A stretch of 64,000 nt of DNA from Posidonia oceanica. Taxonomy: Eukaryota > Streptophyta > Magnoliopsida > Alismatales > Posidoniaceae. Shown here piece by piece: positions 34,229-46,240 of this stretch; positions within the stretch are counted from its first letter, which is position 1; each line of letters begins with the position of its first letter. Position numbers and translations under genes: made by a program. Where the stretch lies: positions 96,827,501-96,891,500 of the forward strand of contig JAZBRS010000026.1 in NCBI GenBank assembly GCA_037176725.1, written 5' to 3'. The notes below the pieces were generated by a model. It was not told the DNA's origin, ran no database searches, and saw only the letters and a program-made list of their open reading frames with translations.

Positions 34229-35399
34229 CTATACATAGGTCCATATGTCATAGTACCACGGATTCCCATCATTGTTTATCTCTGTAGCTCCTTGATAACA
34301 AACCTCTGCGTGCATCATGTTTTCTTGGTTTGGTTCCTCTCTGAATTCTTGTACCCATTTTGTGGCAGACTCCACTGTTGGTGCACTGATCTTCCGCACC
34401 ATGATGGATTGCTTGTCTGAACTGAAGGGGAATGAGGATGCCAATGAGGCCAGTGAATCGGCCAAGATGTTGTTGCTTCTAAGTGTATGCACATATACTA
34501 CTCTGTCAAACTTCTTCAATAAAGCTCTAGCTAAATTACGGTATTCCTGCAGCTTTGGTGAGAAGGTCTTGTATTTGTTGTGGACTTGTCGGATGATGAG
34601 CTGTGAGTCCCCAATTACTTTTAGCCTTCTTGCCCCTAGATCGAGAGCCATTCGTAGTCCTAGGATGAGTGCCTCATATTCTGCAATATTATTACTTGCT
34701 GAGGGGAGTAGCAGGGCCGCGGTAGGGAGAACAATACCCTCTAGAGTGAGGAGTGTTGTCCCTATCCCGATGCCCTGTGAGTTAAGTGCTCCATCGAAAT
34801 GGAGAGTCCATTCTCTGACAAGTGGCATGACACTACTGATCGCCAGTGTTTCCTCGTCTGGAAAATCTGTTGATACTGGCTGATATTCTGACACAGGTAG
34901 CCCGACAAGTTGATTCGTGATAGCCTACCCCTTGACTGCCTTCTGAGTGACAAACTGCAAGTCAAATTTAGTGAGGAGCATTTGCCATCATGCTAGCCAT
35001 ACGAACAATGCAGGTTTCTCGAACTTGTATTTGATAGGATCCATTTTGGCTACATAGCAGACTTTGTGTGCTAGAAAGTAGTGTCTGAGTTTTTGTCAGG
35101 CCCACACCAAGGCTAGGCAGTGTCACTCGATCTAGGAGTACTTCCTCTTGTACTCAATGAATGTTCTGTTGAGGTAATAAACTGCTTTCTCCTTCCTCCC
35201 AGCTTCATCATGTTGTGCTAGGACGACTCCTACCGAGTTATCAGTGACAGCCAAGTAACAATGGCCTCTCGGGGACTAGGGCAGTCAATACTAGAGGATT
35301 GAGGAGGTAGAGCTTTAAATCATCAAAAACCTTCTGACAGGTATGATCCCATTTGAACTCTGTACCGCCTTTTAAAAGCTCATAGAATGGTCTACACTT
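34229..35399 (-). pseudogene. Element C RNase H and second (Tat-type) RNase H
   Basis: The first RNase H, about 35390-34960, is badly broken (stops around 35100 and 34920). The second, in the long open part 34894-34229, has LHFDGALN, NIAEYEALILGL, VIGDSQLI and NILADSLASLAS. These give the four acidic residues of an active-type RNase H with the shape of the archaeal-like second RNase H found only in Tat elements among plant Ty3 groups. It lies between the first RNase H and integrase, as expected. The second domain itself is open, with no stop inside the core. Confidence 0.85.
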
Positions 35400-36265
35400 C
35401 TCCGCATGCTGAGAGATGAATCTGCGGATAAACTATAGTCTCCCTATGAGTCCTCTGAGTTCCTTGATATTCTTTGGCGACAGCATGGCCGTTATGGCTT
35501 TAGCCTTTGTGGGATCTATTTCAATGCCCTTTTTACTCACAATGAAGCCAAGTAACTTTCTGGCAGTGACCCCGAAGACACACTTCTTGGGGTTCATCTT
35601 GAGGTTGTACTGGTCTGCTCTCCGAAGTACTCTTTCCAGTGCTTCAAAGTGTCCCTCTCTTGTCTTCGATTTTACTAACAAGTCATCCACATAGCACTCC
35701 ATGCAATCATGCATCATGTCGTGAAAGATTGCCATCATAGCCCTCTGATAGGTGGCTCTAGCATTCTTTAGTCCGAACGGCATGACTACATAGCAATAGG
35801 TCCCCTATGGAGTGGTAAATGAGGTCTTCTCCTGATCTTCCTCTGCGAGTTTGATCTGGTTGTAACTGGGGAATCCATCCATGAATGAAAGCATTTCATG
35901 GCCTGTAGTGTTGTCTATGAGGATGTCTATATGTGGGAGAGGAAATCATCTTTTGGGCATGTTGCATTGAGGTTTCTGTAGTCAATGCACATGCGCACCT
36001 TGCCATCTTTCTTCATTACTGGAACTATGTTGGCAATCCACTCTGGATACACCACAACTCTGATGAACTTTGCCTTATGCAATTTGTCTATCTCTTCTTT
36101 GACTTTTAAGGCAAGGTCTGGACGTAGACGCCAGAGCTTCTGCCTCACTGTCTTTGCACCTGGCTTGAGAGGGAGTCTGTGCTCCACCAGTAGTGATTCA
36201 AGCTCGGGCATTTCTCCATAGGAGAAAGTCAGTACCTTCGCATACTTCTTGAGTAGCCTTGTCAT
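35400..36265 (-). pseudogene. Element C reverse transcriptase
   Basis: The frame 36265-35927 carries the N-terminal palm (YPEWIANIVPVMKKDGKVRM, CIDYRNLN). A frame change and several stops follow between 35927 and 35784. The frame 35783-35433 then resumes with MPFGLKNARATYQR and the catalytic CYVDDLLVKSK. The thumb follows (LKMNPKKCVFGV, KELRGLIGRL). The broken stretch covers the first catalytic Asp region (FMDGF, SYNQI). The family is Ty3 Tat type by sequence pattern and by the following second RNase H. Confidence 0.87.
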
Positions 36266-37440
36266 TCTGGTTCGTTCATCTGAGTTGAGGGCAGAGCTTA
36301 TCCAAACTGGTCATGGATCATCTTCAATCCCAGATTGATTTCTTCTGTTTCTTCAGTGGTAGCCTTGGTCTGCTCAACATATTTCTTCATCATTTCTTCA
36401 AAGATGGCAGAGTCTACCGATTCTTCTTCATCTAGGTCTTCTTCTGTATCTACCAGTTCGTAGACTTCATAGTTTCCAGTGTTTTTGCCGATCGTGTTCA
36501 ACACTTCTTCGACTAGGAAGATGGCGTGCGACGTGGCTAGCTCCTGTGGTAGTGCCATGGTGTAATGACATACTTGGACTGTGTGGGTGACTGGCTCCTT
36601 CCTATTTTGACCTGTACGCTCAGCAGAAGGATTAGATACTCTTTGTGAGGACATGGTGGCGGTTAGGCCGTCCCTGCCAAGCCCTCGACTACTTTCCCCA
36701 TTATTATTAGCTAAACTAGGAAGTGAATTACTAGAAAGTAAATTGTGTGAGAATAAAATGCAGGAATTAAAAGCAGGAAAGAAATTAATTACAAGCTTAG
36801 GAGGATTGCCCCTAGGTTTGCCTCCGTGGCAGAGGTGGCTTGCCATTGGGCGTTAGTCTGTGGCCCCGGCCCCTTCTTGCTCAGAGGGGCAAGGCTGTAG
36901 ATCACTGAAGAGGCTGGTGAGTTCATAGAGGGGGTCAGTATCCTCTGTTTCAGCGTCTTTGGGGGAGATTCCGGAGAAGTCGGTTGCTAAGGCGTCCGGA
37001 GGCAGGGAAGTCTTTGGAGAAGAGGGGAGGATGATGCCAGGGACCACTCTTGAGCAGGGGGAAGAGGTTGGTGCTTTTGTCTCGGGATCCTTTAGGATGT
37101 CGAGGATGATGGTGTTAGGAACTTCTTCAGAGCAGGGGAAAGAAGTTGGTGCTGCTGTTTTTGAGTTTGTTGGGATGTCGGGAATTGTATCTAACTCTGG
37201 TTTGTCATGTATCTGCAGCCCAATTGATATAAAATGGTTTGATAATGACCATGCCAAGGGCTTGCTCACACTTGAATGCCCGAGATACCCTAATCCTGTG
37301 CCATTGCGCTCTTCAGGGGTTCCAAGCGCATCTGTCATTCCTTGCTCTTGACGACCGAGTCCCTTCCCAAGGGTGTACCCTATTTTGAGAAGGATCTCCC
37401 ACAGCCTCTTCATGTGATCCAGGAAGTGGTATTGGTCCAT
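36266..37440 (-). pseudogene. Element C G-patch domain and linker before RT
   Basis: The frame 37440-36853 begins with a G-patch: MKRLWEILLKIGYTLGKGLG, then QEQGMTDAL and GTGLGYLG. It continues as a Thr/Ser/Pro-rich acidic linker. The frame 36846-36298 is a second acidic linker (DTEEDLDEEESVDSAIFEEM) leading into RT. G-patch motifs binding RNA are known at this place in Tat-type polyproteins. The protease that should precede it is absent, because element A's LTR starts 54 bases upstream at 37495. Confidence 0.75.
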
Positions 37441-37689
37441 ATCAATACTTCGAGGGGTGAAAATCTATTTTACATTATTTACGGCCTCGGCTGCTGTAGA
37501 CACCCCATTTTGGCTTGCCAATTTGGTGGTTCTCTATGGAACCCATTTTGACCTCCAAAACCACTCCTGAAAACCCAAGAAAAACTCTAGGTAAATCCCT
37601 CCTAAAATCCTAGAAAATTCTAGGTTAGCATCTCTTAAACCCTAGGTCAGCAATTAAACCCTAGGTTAGCACAGGACACTCCCATGCAA

Positions 37690-38340
37690 ACCCAAGCCTA
37701 AGCCATTATCCTTTTCTCTCTCCTCATTATCTCCTCTCTTTCTCCATCATTTCCCCTCTCTCTTCCTTGCTCTCTGTGGGTCCCGCCCACTTTGGCTCCT
37801 CCTCACTCCTTCCCCTTCCTTCCTTCTATTTTATTTCTATTTTTATTTAATTTTATTCCATTTTATTTGATCTCTATCTCCTTTTTTCTTTCCTGCCCTC
37901 TTTCATTCTTCCCTTCTCTGTTTCTCTTCTTTATTCCTCTTTATTTTGTCCCTCTTTTGCCCAAAGCCCAAGCCCACACCATCTCCCTTCCATGCAAGCC
38001 CATCACATGCCCCAATTTCCCTCTCATTTTTCTCCCCTTCTTTTCCTTCTTTTCTTCTCTTTCTTTCTTTCTTTTCTTCCTCCTTCTCTTCTTCCCCTTT
38101 TTTTCTTTTTTTCCTTCCCTTCTCCTCTCATTCAGCCCACCATCTCCTCAGGCCCACCACCTTTTTTCCTTCTTTTTTTTTCCTCCTTTCCGGGCCCAAG
38201 CCCAACTCCTTTCCTCTCCTCCTCCATCCCTCCTTCTCTCCCTCTTCTTATTTTCCTTCTTTTTTTCCACCAACGGGCCCAGGCCCTTCCTCCTTTCCCT
38301 TCCTTTCTCTCCTTTTCTTTTTTAATTTTCTCCTCAGCCC
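37690..38340 (+). repeat. Polypyrimidine region in LTR A
   Basis: This is C/T-rich plus-strand sequence dominated by TTCC, TCTT and TTTTTCC, interrupted by GGGCCCAAGCCC-like words. The counterpart in LTR B is about 50690-50900. Confidence 0.8.
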
Positions 38341-39104
38341 GCATGCATAGCCCGGCCCATGCCTCCTCCTCCCCTCCGTGTCTCGCTCCGGTATCTTGCC
38401 GCAGCAACAGCACCTCTCCTCTGCCGTCAAGCTATGCCGGTATTCTCTGCAAAAGTTGCAGAGGCCGGCCGGCAACTCCACAGCCTCTCCTGCGTCGCAC
38501 GTGCCTCGGACACATCCATTGTAGTCTCCTCGTGTCTCCGGCGTCGCCCGCAGCAGCAGCAGCAGCCCCCTTCGCCTCGTAGCACGTCGGACACCTCTGC
38601 AAAATTTGCAGAGGTCGCAGCAGCACCTCCAGCTACCGCACTGCATCGCTCACGCCTCCAGCACCTCCGCACCGTCACCCTCGTGCTCCCCAGCACCTCC
38701 ACAGCAACCGCAGCACGCCAGAACAGCAGCAGCAGCGATCGTCTTCTCTGGCGACGGTCTGCCACTGTCGCCGTGCTCCGTAGTAGCTCCACCCCTTCGG
38801 ATCGTCCCTCGAGCTCCACCGCACCTCCAGGAGTCCGTCCCAACCTCGCTCGCTGTCTTCCGCAACCTCCAGCAGCTCTTCTGACGCTGGCATCTTCTGC
38901 ACAAAATCGCCGAGGTCATCAGACCGCCTCCGGCACCCTCGCGTGCCGCCGAGACCACTAGAGCGTCCGCACACATCACCTCCAGCCTCCTGGGCCCTCA
39001 GCCGAGCTTGCCACCCGCCAGACCACTGCCTCCTCCCCTTTCTTCTCCGGCTACGGTGCTATAGTGTCGGGCGACACTATAGCACTATAGCTGGTTAGGT
39101 TTTA

Positions 39105-40700
39105 TTTAATTTCGTAAGTTAATATCATGCATTGCATTTAGGTCCCTAGGTTTATTTTTTGTTTGCAGTCAGGTCCTTGCATCAATCAATATCATTTAAA
39201 TTTGCATTTAAACAATACTGCATTAAAATAAAATACTACATGTTTGTCTAATTGCGTTTCAGTCCCTTTTTAGCTTTTGTAACTTGAATTTATTTGCATG
39301 CATTGCATTTAGGACCCCATGTTTATTTTATGCTTGCATTTAGGCCCTACATCAATTAAAATCATTTAAATCAACATTTTAACTTTATTGCATTGCATTT
39401 AAATCCTTTGTTTTACTTTATTTGCATCTAGGTCCTACAATAAATCACAGCATGCATTTAATTCAGCATTTTACATTACTGCATTGCATTTGCATCCCTA
39501 TGCTTTAATTTATTTGCATTTTGGTCCAAATTAATTCACAGTATGCATGTTTTTATTTTGCTGCATTGCATTTGCATCCCTGGCATTTAATTAAATTGCA
39601 TCTAGGTTCTGCATCAATCAAAAGCATTTAAATCAGCATATTTAATCTTATTGCATTGCATTTAAGCCCACTGCTTTATTATATTTGCATCTAGGTCCTG
39701 AAATAAATCACAGCATACATGATATCTGTAATTTTATTTTTGCTGCATTGCATTTGCATCCATGGCATTTAGTTTAATTGCATATTAGTCCTGCATCAAT
39801 TGAAATGTCATTTAATCTGCATTTTTAACTTTATTGCATTACTGAAAAGCCCTACATGTTCTGAAAATTGCATTTAAGTCCTATAACATGTTTACATGTG
39901 ATAAAATGTGATTTTCTTGCCTTATTGCATTGTAAATAAGTCCTCAGAGTTTTAATATTTGCATTTAGGTCCTGTTTTGTTATAAACTGTGATTTAAATG
40001 CAAGTGTTAACCTTATTACATTGCAATAAAGCCTAGCATGTCTTTAAAAATTGCATTAAGGTCCTTCCTACCTCTAGAAGTACTTTAATTGCATCCCTTT
40101 TAAACTGCATTGCATTGCATGCTGATTTTGCACTTCATTTAACTGCATTAAGGATTTGCCTGCATCTAGAAGTCTTTTAATTGCATTTTAAAACTAACCT
40201 GGCATTGCTTGTTAATCCTGCATTAAGTATTAATTGCATATAAGTCCTGCATGCATCTAGAAGCCATGAAATGCCATGTTTTAGCTTCATTGGCATTGCA
40301 TCTGCCTCCTGCATTTGCATATAAGCCCAGCATGCATTAATCTTTACATTTAGCATCATTTAGCTGCCATGTTGCAATGCAAGCATGTACAACAATCATT
40401 TGCATTGCATATCTTAACTGTTGTAGGCTTTAATCTTTGCCATTGCATTGCACAGCATCTAGCATGCTTTCTTGCATTGCATGTAGGTTCCCATGCTGCA
40501 TGCATTTGCATTTCTAGCCCTACATTGCATTTAAACCCTGCAGTTTTCAAAAATTGCATATAGGTCCCTGCATTTGCATTCTTGCATGCATAGCATCCCC
40601 ATCGCATTGCATATAGTTCCCATGCATCCATTTGGGCATTGTTAGCCTTCTAACATGTAAGCCACCCATGCATTGCATGCATTTAGGGGCTAATTGCACT
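39105..40700 (+). repeat. Degenerate GCATTGCATTTAGGTCC repeats in LTR A
   Basis: The words TGCATTGCATTTAGG, AGGTCCTGCAT and ATCATTTAAAT recur every 60-130 bases without a fixed period. LTR B has the same style of sequence at 52110-53480. These are probably old decayed tandem repeats. There is no coding content. Confidence 0.75.
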
Positions 40701-41090
40701 TAGACCCCTGCCTAGCTCATTTTTCTTGGCCCCTGAGCCATCTAACTTGCAATCTGAATAACTTTTGATCGGACCGTTGGATCTTTGCGATCTAACTATC
40801 TAGGTCTTTCTGGTTGAATGATCTTTCATTTAAACTAAAGTTATCTCAAATCAGGCCTCAAATTCTCAGGATAAGCCCAACTGAAGCACTGCATAGCATT
40901 CATTGCATCTGTTTCGCATTGCATTGCATCGTTTTACGTGCATGCATCTGTTTTCCTTTACATTCGCCTCGTTTTGTGTACGTGCATATGTTTTCCTTTG
41001 CATTCGCCTCGTTTTGCATGCATGTGTCTATTTTCCTTCGCCTTCCCCTCGTTTTGCGTGCATGCATTTGTTTCTTTTGCATTTGCATCA

Positions 41091-41395
41091 TTTTACGTGC
41101 CTGCATCTGCCTTCTTTGCTTGCCCTCTGCATTTGCATCGCTTTGTGTGCTGCATTCGTTTGCATCGTTTTGCGTGCCTGCATCTGCTTTCTTTGCTTGC
41201 CCTCTGCATTTGCATCGCTTTGCGTGCTGCATTCGTTTGCATCGTTTTGCGTGCCTGCATCTGCCTTCTTTGCTTGCCTCCCATTTGCATCATTTTGCGT
41301 GTCGCATTCGTCTGCATCGTTTTGCATGCCCGCATCTACTTTCTTTGCTTGTCTCTTGCATTTGCACCGTTTTCCGCGTCGACTTTCACTTTTCT
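41091..41395 (+). repeat. 77-bp tandem repeat, four copies, in LTR A
   Basis: Copies start at 41091, 41168, 41245 and 41320 (periods 77, 77, 75), each with GTGCCTGCATCTGC...CTTTGCTTGCC. They make long open frames in several registers on both strands, which are artefacts. LTR B has only one or two decayed units near 54115-54190. Confidence 0.9.
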
Positions 41396-41907
41396 CTTGC
41401 ATGTCGCTTACATTTCATTGTTTATCGCAGTTTTGTTTTATCGCCTGCATTTGCATTAGGGCAATGATGCTTACTGCCTAAGAGTTCTCACAAACCAGGG
41501 TTCGCCTGGTTCGGAACACTAGCAGCGTTGCTGAGTACATAGCTTGCACGTTTAATTCCCTGCACGCATCTTAGCACCTAGAGCACGCATTAGAGCATGC
41601 ATTCAGACATTCATTGCATTCAGGCATTAGGCAAGCATTTCCCTGCATTTGCGAGCAAGATAGCCTAAGAAAGACCGATTCTCAGACATATCGAGGGTGC
41701 CTAACACCTTCTCCATACGTAGTAGGAGTCCTTGCCCTTTCTCTTGGCCCGTAATGACCATTCCTTCATCCTAGGCACGAGTCATAGCATAGCATAGCAT
41801 CACATTGTGTTGCATCACATCTCTTTGCATCCCTTTTGCTTCTGGTTTTGGATGTCTTTTCATGCATTACCCTCGGTTTTCCTTGTCTCCCAACTTAATA
41901 GACCTGG

Positions 41908-41923
41908 TGGCGACTCTGATTTG
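41908..41923 (+). other. Primer-binding-site-like motif upstream of the LTR end (A)
   Basis: TGGCGACTCTGATTTG lies 163 bases before the main primer-binding site. LTR B has the same feature at 54707-54720. It forms part of a series of similar modules. Confidence 0.55.
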
Positions 41924-42070
41924 TCTTATCATTTCTTTTTCCTCTTTTTGCCAGCGTTTCCGAGTCAAGTTTCGTTCCTCGAATTCTGCCGCATATAGTG
42001 ACCCTAATGTCGATCGGTGCACGTGAGCTTTGGCATCGTGCTTGGATTTGATATTTCAGGATTACTACAG

Positions 42071-42090
42071 TGGCGACTCTACTAGGGACC
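42071..42090 (+). other. Primer-binding site of element A
   Basis: TGGCGACTCTACTAGGGACC follows the LTR's ACA end by one base. TGGCGACTC...GGGGA is the site used by Ogre-type elements, complementary to a plant Arg tRNA 3' end. A second, better-preserved copy is at 42251. Confidence 0.75.
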
Positions 42091-43859
42091 TGGGAATCAC
42101 CAGCAGATACTCTGCTAAAGATTCCAAACTCCAATTACCACTTTGGCTTTCTCGCCGCTTGCATTCTGCATTCCCTTACTTGCCTCATGCCCCTGCTTGC
42201 CTTGTCTGTGTGCCTGCTTTCCTGTGTCGACTCCCAGCAGAGTTGCACAGTGGCGACTCCGTCGGGGAGCTTGTACTCCGGCTTTCGCTTGGCTTTCTTG
42301 CCACTTGCATTCTGCACCTTTGCCTGCCTTTTGCTTTTGCTTGCTTGTCTATTTGCTTTTGCATGTCTTGTCTGTTTGTTCGCTTGCTTGCCTTTGCACC
42401 TTTGCCTGCCTGTGCCTTGTCTGTTCGCTTCCGCCCTTTTCGCTTGCTTGAATCTTGCAGTTTTACTTGCCTTATGCCTTTTTTTGCCTTGCCTGCTCTT
42501 CGCTTTCTTTTTTCTTTGCGTCTTTTCAGTATTTTCGAGTCGAGTCTTCTCCCTAGATTCACTGCTGACTGCGACCCCCCCTCTCTCTCTCACGACACGA
42601 TCGCATCGTGACCTATGGCAGTGTGCAAGACCTGTCGTGATCGGGCACAGGAAACAGTCACAGGCTAGCAGAGACCCCACAGGGGAAACCCGACTCTGGC
42701 TTTTCGTTTTGCCTTTTGCTTTTGCATGCTTTGCCTGTTTACCTGCCTTGCTTGTTTATATGCTTTATGACCCGCTTTGCTCTTTACATGCTTTACTGCT
42801 TGCCTGCATTTACTTGCTTTATTTACTCACTTATTCTTGCTTTATTTCCTGCATTATGCATGTCTAAATATTTGCTTGACGCACTATGCATGCCTTTTGA
42901 ATGATGAATGCTTTCTTTCACACCAATGCAATGCCACTGCACCTGCACATACTATGCATACTTGCCTTTTGCTATGATAAGTGTTTTCCCTTCACTATCA
43001 TGCTCACAGCACTAGCACATACCATGCGCATGCCTTTTGCAATGATTTGTGTTGCTTGCTTGCCATGTTTGGGTGATTTTCTTCCTCTTTTGTGCTTAGC
43101 CTAAGGACAATTAGAGACTGATTGCTCCCCCCACGGCTAACTAAAAGCGGCAAGTAAAAAAATAAACTCTAGGAGCAACTAGAGACTACAACACACCTGC
43201 ACCCCCTTTGAGTTAATAAAATGTGCAAGATAAAACATGAAGCATTTGCATAAAGCATCATATAGGGCATGCATTCTTCTCATCTGAGTCCTCCTACAGT
43301 CTGAGAAGGATAGTCCTGGTCTCTTGCCCCTACGCTTTGGCGTGGCATGAGTAGATCGGTCTGTCCCTCCCTTGTCAGGGGGTTGCGTCGGTGTTAGTAG
43401 AGGGTACCACCCATGCTTCTGGTAGGGTCAAGGCTCCTAAAGCACCACCATGTTATACCTGAGCTCTGGCTAGGCTTGAGACGTGGGACCTACTTTTTCT
43501 AGCCTGAGTCGGCGACCCGTACACCCATGAGCGTCCGAAGTAGACTACCTACTAGGACACCCTAGATTGGTGAGGGAGAGCATGCTAGAAAGCATACATC
43601 AGCATTCATAACATACATCAAAGCATTTGCATTTCATTTTCGGGTTCTAACCCTTTGTTTTTGCTTACCTTTCGCACAGAGGTCAGTGAGCGAGCTCCTT
43701 AGCCAGAGCTCGAGTTCTTTTTCTTGCTGACGCCCCTGTCGCGACACTTGCTTCCGACCATCCTCATCTGAGCTATTCGCCTTCGCGATAATAGCTCCTC
43801 ATAGGATTCGCCCTCTTGCTTCCTGCCGCAGCTTGGTTCTTACCTGCTCTCGGTCAGCC
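42091..43859 (+). other. Untranslated leader of element A
   Basis: There are about 1.8 kb with no supported gene. The open frames at 42030-42977 come from repeated TTTGCTTGCCTT words. The last 750 bases (AGCCTAAGGACAATTAGAGA onward) match the leader of element B at 55740-56514 at roughly nine bases in ten, so it is conserved non-coding sequence just before gag. Confidence 0.65.
42251..42270 (+). other. Second primer-binding-site-like motif in the leader of A
   Basis: TGGCGACTCCGTCGGGGAGC lies 180 bases after the first site, embedded in duplicated leader sequence (GGCTTTCTTGCC..CTTGCATTCTGC follows both). Element B has a decayed equivalent at 55020-55039. Confidence 0.7.
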
Positions 43860-46240
43860 ATGGCCCAGCCCACTCTTGAGCCCTTGCTTACTCCTGTTGC
43901 TCCGGAGGGGATTTCTGCTTCGGCCCCTTCGACACTCGTTTCCACTCCCCCTGTGCCTCCGGTGACACCAGGGTTTCCCCCTCTATCGCCTAGGGCACCC
44001 TAGCATCCTACGGGGCATTGGCAGACTCACACCACGCCGGACCCAGTCACCGATCCCATCTTGGTGATCCATGCTCGCGCTTTGGAGGCGCCTCTGACCC
44101 CTCCTTCCTTGGGCTATGTCGCTTCTGACACCCACCCTGCTGCAGCGACTTTCGCCTTAGGACCTCTGCTTCCTGGACAGTCTGCGTCTCGATCGCTTGA
44201 CTCTGGTCCCCTGCCAGTCCTACAACTCAGCATACCCACTGACATGTCCCTTGAGACGCAGTCTCGGCATCTGATGGAGACTGCCCAAAGACTGCAGGGC
44301 ATGGCTCTATCTCTTCGCCCATCTTTCACTCCTATCGCTCCCAAGGCTCTGCTGTGGCCTGCACTTGCATCGCAGTCATCCCCTTCTGCTCCCCCGCCCA
44401 AACCATCGCCTCAGCTACTCACTGCTCAGGCGATGGGGGGCCAGCTTTCGCCTCCTGCATATGCACAACACATTGCACAGCATCCTCCTCCGCCACCTGG
44501 TGGCCAGTCCCTTGGGCTGGTTGGAGCGCAATATCCCTCAGGCCCACTGCCCGGCACCGCGCTAGTGTAGCAACTGACGCTCCAGCACTCTACATCACCT
44601 ATCACTCAGCATGCTAGTTATTCCTACCCCCTGCATCAGCAATACCCTACCCCTCCATACTTTCCTACACACACGACACATCCGCACGGATACGTCGCCC
44701 ATCCTGTCGCTCCACCAGGCGACGCAATGGTGGACCAGGAGGAGCACCATAGTGCGGTGCGTCCTTTTCAGCATATGTGGCCCCTGCCCCTGCTGTACCA
44801 CCACCTTTGGCAGTAGATCCAGACTCCAACGACGACAGGTTTGCCGTTTTGGAGAAAGCACTTCGACAAGTGCAGGGTACAAACCACCAGTCTTACCAGT
44901 TCTAGGACCTCTGTTACTTCCCAAAGGAGATGCTCCCACCAAGTTTTGCATCCCGATATTTGAAAAATACAATGGTAAAGGCTGTCCAGTAGCACACCTG
45001 AAGGCATACTGCGGAGATCTCGCTCAGCTCCAGGCTGACGAGAGGTTGCTTATCTGTTTGTTCCAGAAAAGTCTATCTGGCCCTACGCTCAAGTGGTTCA
45101 CCTCACTTGATATGGCCAGCATTAAGACGTGGGACGACCTCAGCCAGGCGTTCCTGGGACAATATGCCTTCAACCTGGATCTAGACCCCAAGTGCGCGAA
45201 CCTGGTCACAACAAAGCAGAACCCTAGCGAGCCGTAGGGGAGTATGTCGGTTGCTGGCATGCCCTTGCTTCACAGGTTCGAGATGGACCCTCTGACGAGG
45301 AGTCCCTTGAGATCGTGATTAGAGGTGTGCAGCCCGCTACCGGGGCTCTACTCAGCATTCAACCCGTCACAACTTTCACAGCACTGATTCGGGCTGGCAC
45401 CTGCATGGAGAGTTCGCTACGGAGTGGCAACTTCCCGACGCTCTCTGCATTTGCCAAGCAGGCCACCATCAGCAGCAACACCAGCAGCACTAGCAACAAT
45501 AGTAGCGGTAGCACCAGCAGCCGTCCTAAGAAGAAGGACTCGCCGAAACCCGCTGTTGCCTATGTCAACCCTACACCTGCACCCGCGCCTGTTCTACTTG
45601 CGGTTCGGCCTCCCCCAAATCAGGTAGTGTATGCACCAGCACCTAAGGCACACCCCACACCATAAATCACTACCACCGCCCAACCAGTGTATCTTGCCGC
45701 ACCAGTCCGGCAAGCACAGTCCCAGGGGCAAAGGCGGTAATTCAGAGAGCGGCGTCAATTCACCCCATTGGTGGAACCGCTCAATGCCGTCCTCCCCAAG
45801 GTCACGTCATATCTGAGGTTTCCCGAGGTTCACCTGCCACCAAATCCACTTCCTCCTTGGTATAAGGCAAATCTCTTTTGCGACTTTCATTAAGCCATAG
45901 GGCACTCGACGAATAGTTGCCTCACTTTGCAGAACGGTAATCAGAATATGATCGAATCGGGAACGATCACCATCGACACGCACGAGGCATCTTCTTCAAC
46001 TCCTCCATCAGCATCAACCCCTGCACTAGCATCAGCATCCCCTCATGCTAGCATCGTCCACTAGCCCCTCCCGGAGCATCCCAATCCGGAAGGTGCGGGG
46101 ACCTCGGGAATCTATTCTCTCTCCCCCTCTAGGCCTGCTACGTCTGTGGTAGACCCCTCCGAGCTCAATCATGATGTCTCGGAGCCTTCCCTCTCTCTCT
46201 CTATCGTGCGGCCATTGCCGGCTCCTAGTCGGGGATTCTT
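43860..46240 (+). pseudogene. Gag of element A
   Basis: The ATG at 43860 (MAQPTLEPLL) matches the start of element B's gag. A Pro/Ser-rich N-terminal part is followed by the retrotransposon gag core at about 44930-45240 (FEKYNGKGCPVAHLKAYCGD, LKWFTSLDMASIKTWDDLSQ). A basic linker (RPKKKDSPKP) comes next, then a variant finger near 45870, CX2HX4HX4C type, with a stop inside it. Stops include 44001 and 44568 (TAG) and 45235. At least two frame changes lie between 44570 and 45315. The start is set by homology to B. The product would be the capsid protein. Confidence 0.82.

Larger units (their letters stand above)
27200..37494 (-). mobile_element. Tat-type Ty3 retrotransposon C, 3' part, interrupted by element A
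   Basis: On the minus strand the order is G-patch, RT, RNase H, second RNase H, integrase, spacer with an antisense extra gene, polypurine tract, and LTR. The second RNase H and an extra gene between pol and 3' LTR are known marks of the Tat lineage. The gag-protease part is missing because the LTR of element A begins at 37495. It presumably lies beyond A and B, right of the window. The lower end of its LTR is not resolved. Confidence 0.85.
37495..42069 (+). repeat. 5' LTR of element A
   Basis: Starts TGTAGACACCCCATTTTGG and ends CTACA one base before the primer-binding site. It contains a C/T-rich tract (37690-38340), a GC-rich stretch (38350-39060), long degenerate GCATTGCATTTAGG repeats (39105-40700), a 77-bp tandem repeat (41091-41395), and a block at 40740-40890 that matches 53510-53660 in element B's LTR. 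Long open frames at 37792-38961 and 40814-41481 follow from composition and are not genes. The length suits Ogre elements. Confidence 0.8.

Noticed and set aside
37792..38961. Several 130-200 codon open frames on both strands in LTR A
   Set aside because: They are by-products of C/T-rich and CAG-rich composition, mutually overlapping, with no recognisable domain and not kept in LTR B.
40814..41481. Cys/Phe-rich 217-codon frame resembling a secreted or membrane protein
   Set aside because: It is generated by the 77-bp tandem repeat, is open in all three forward frames, and has no homologous frame in LTR B.
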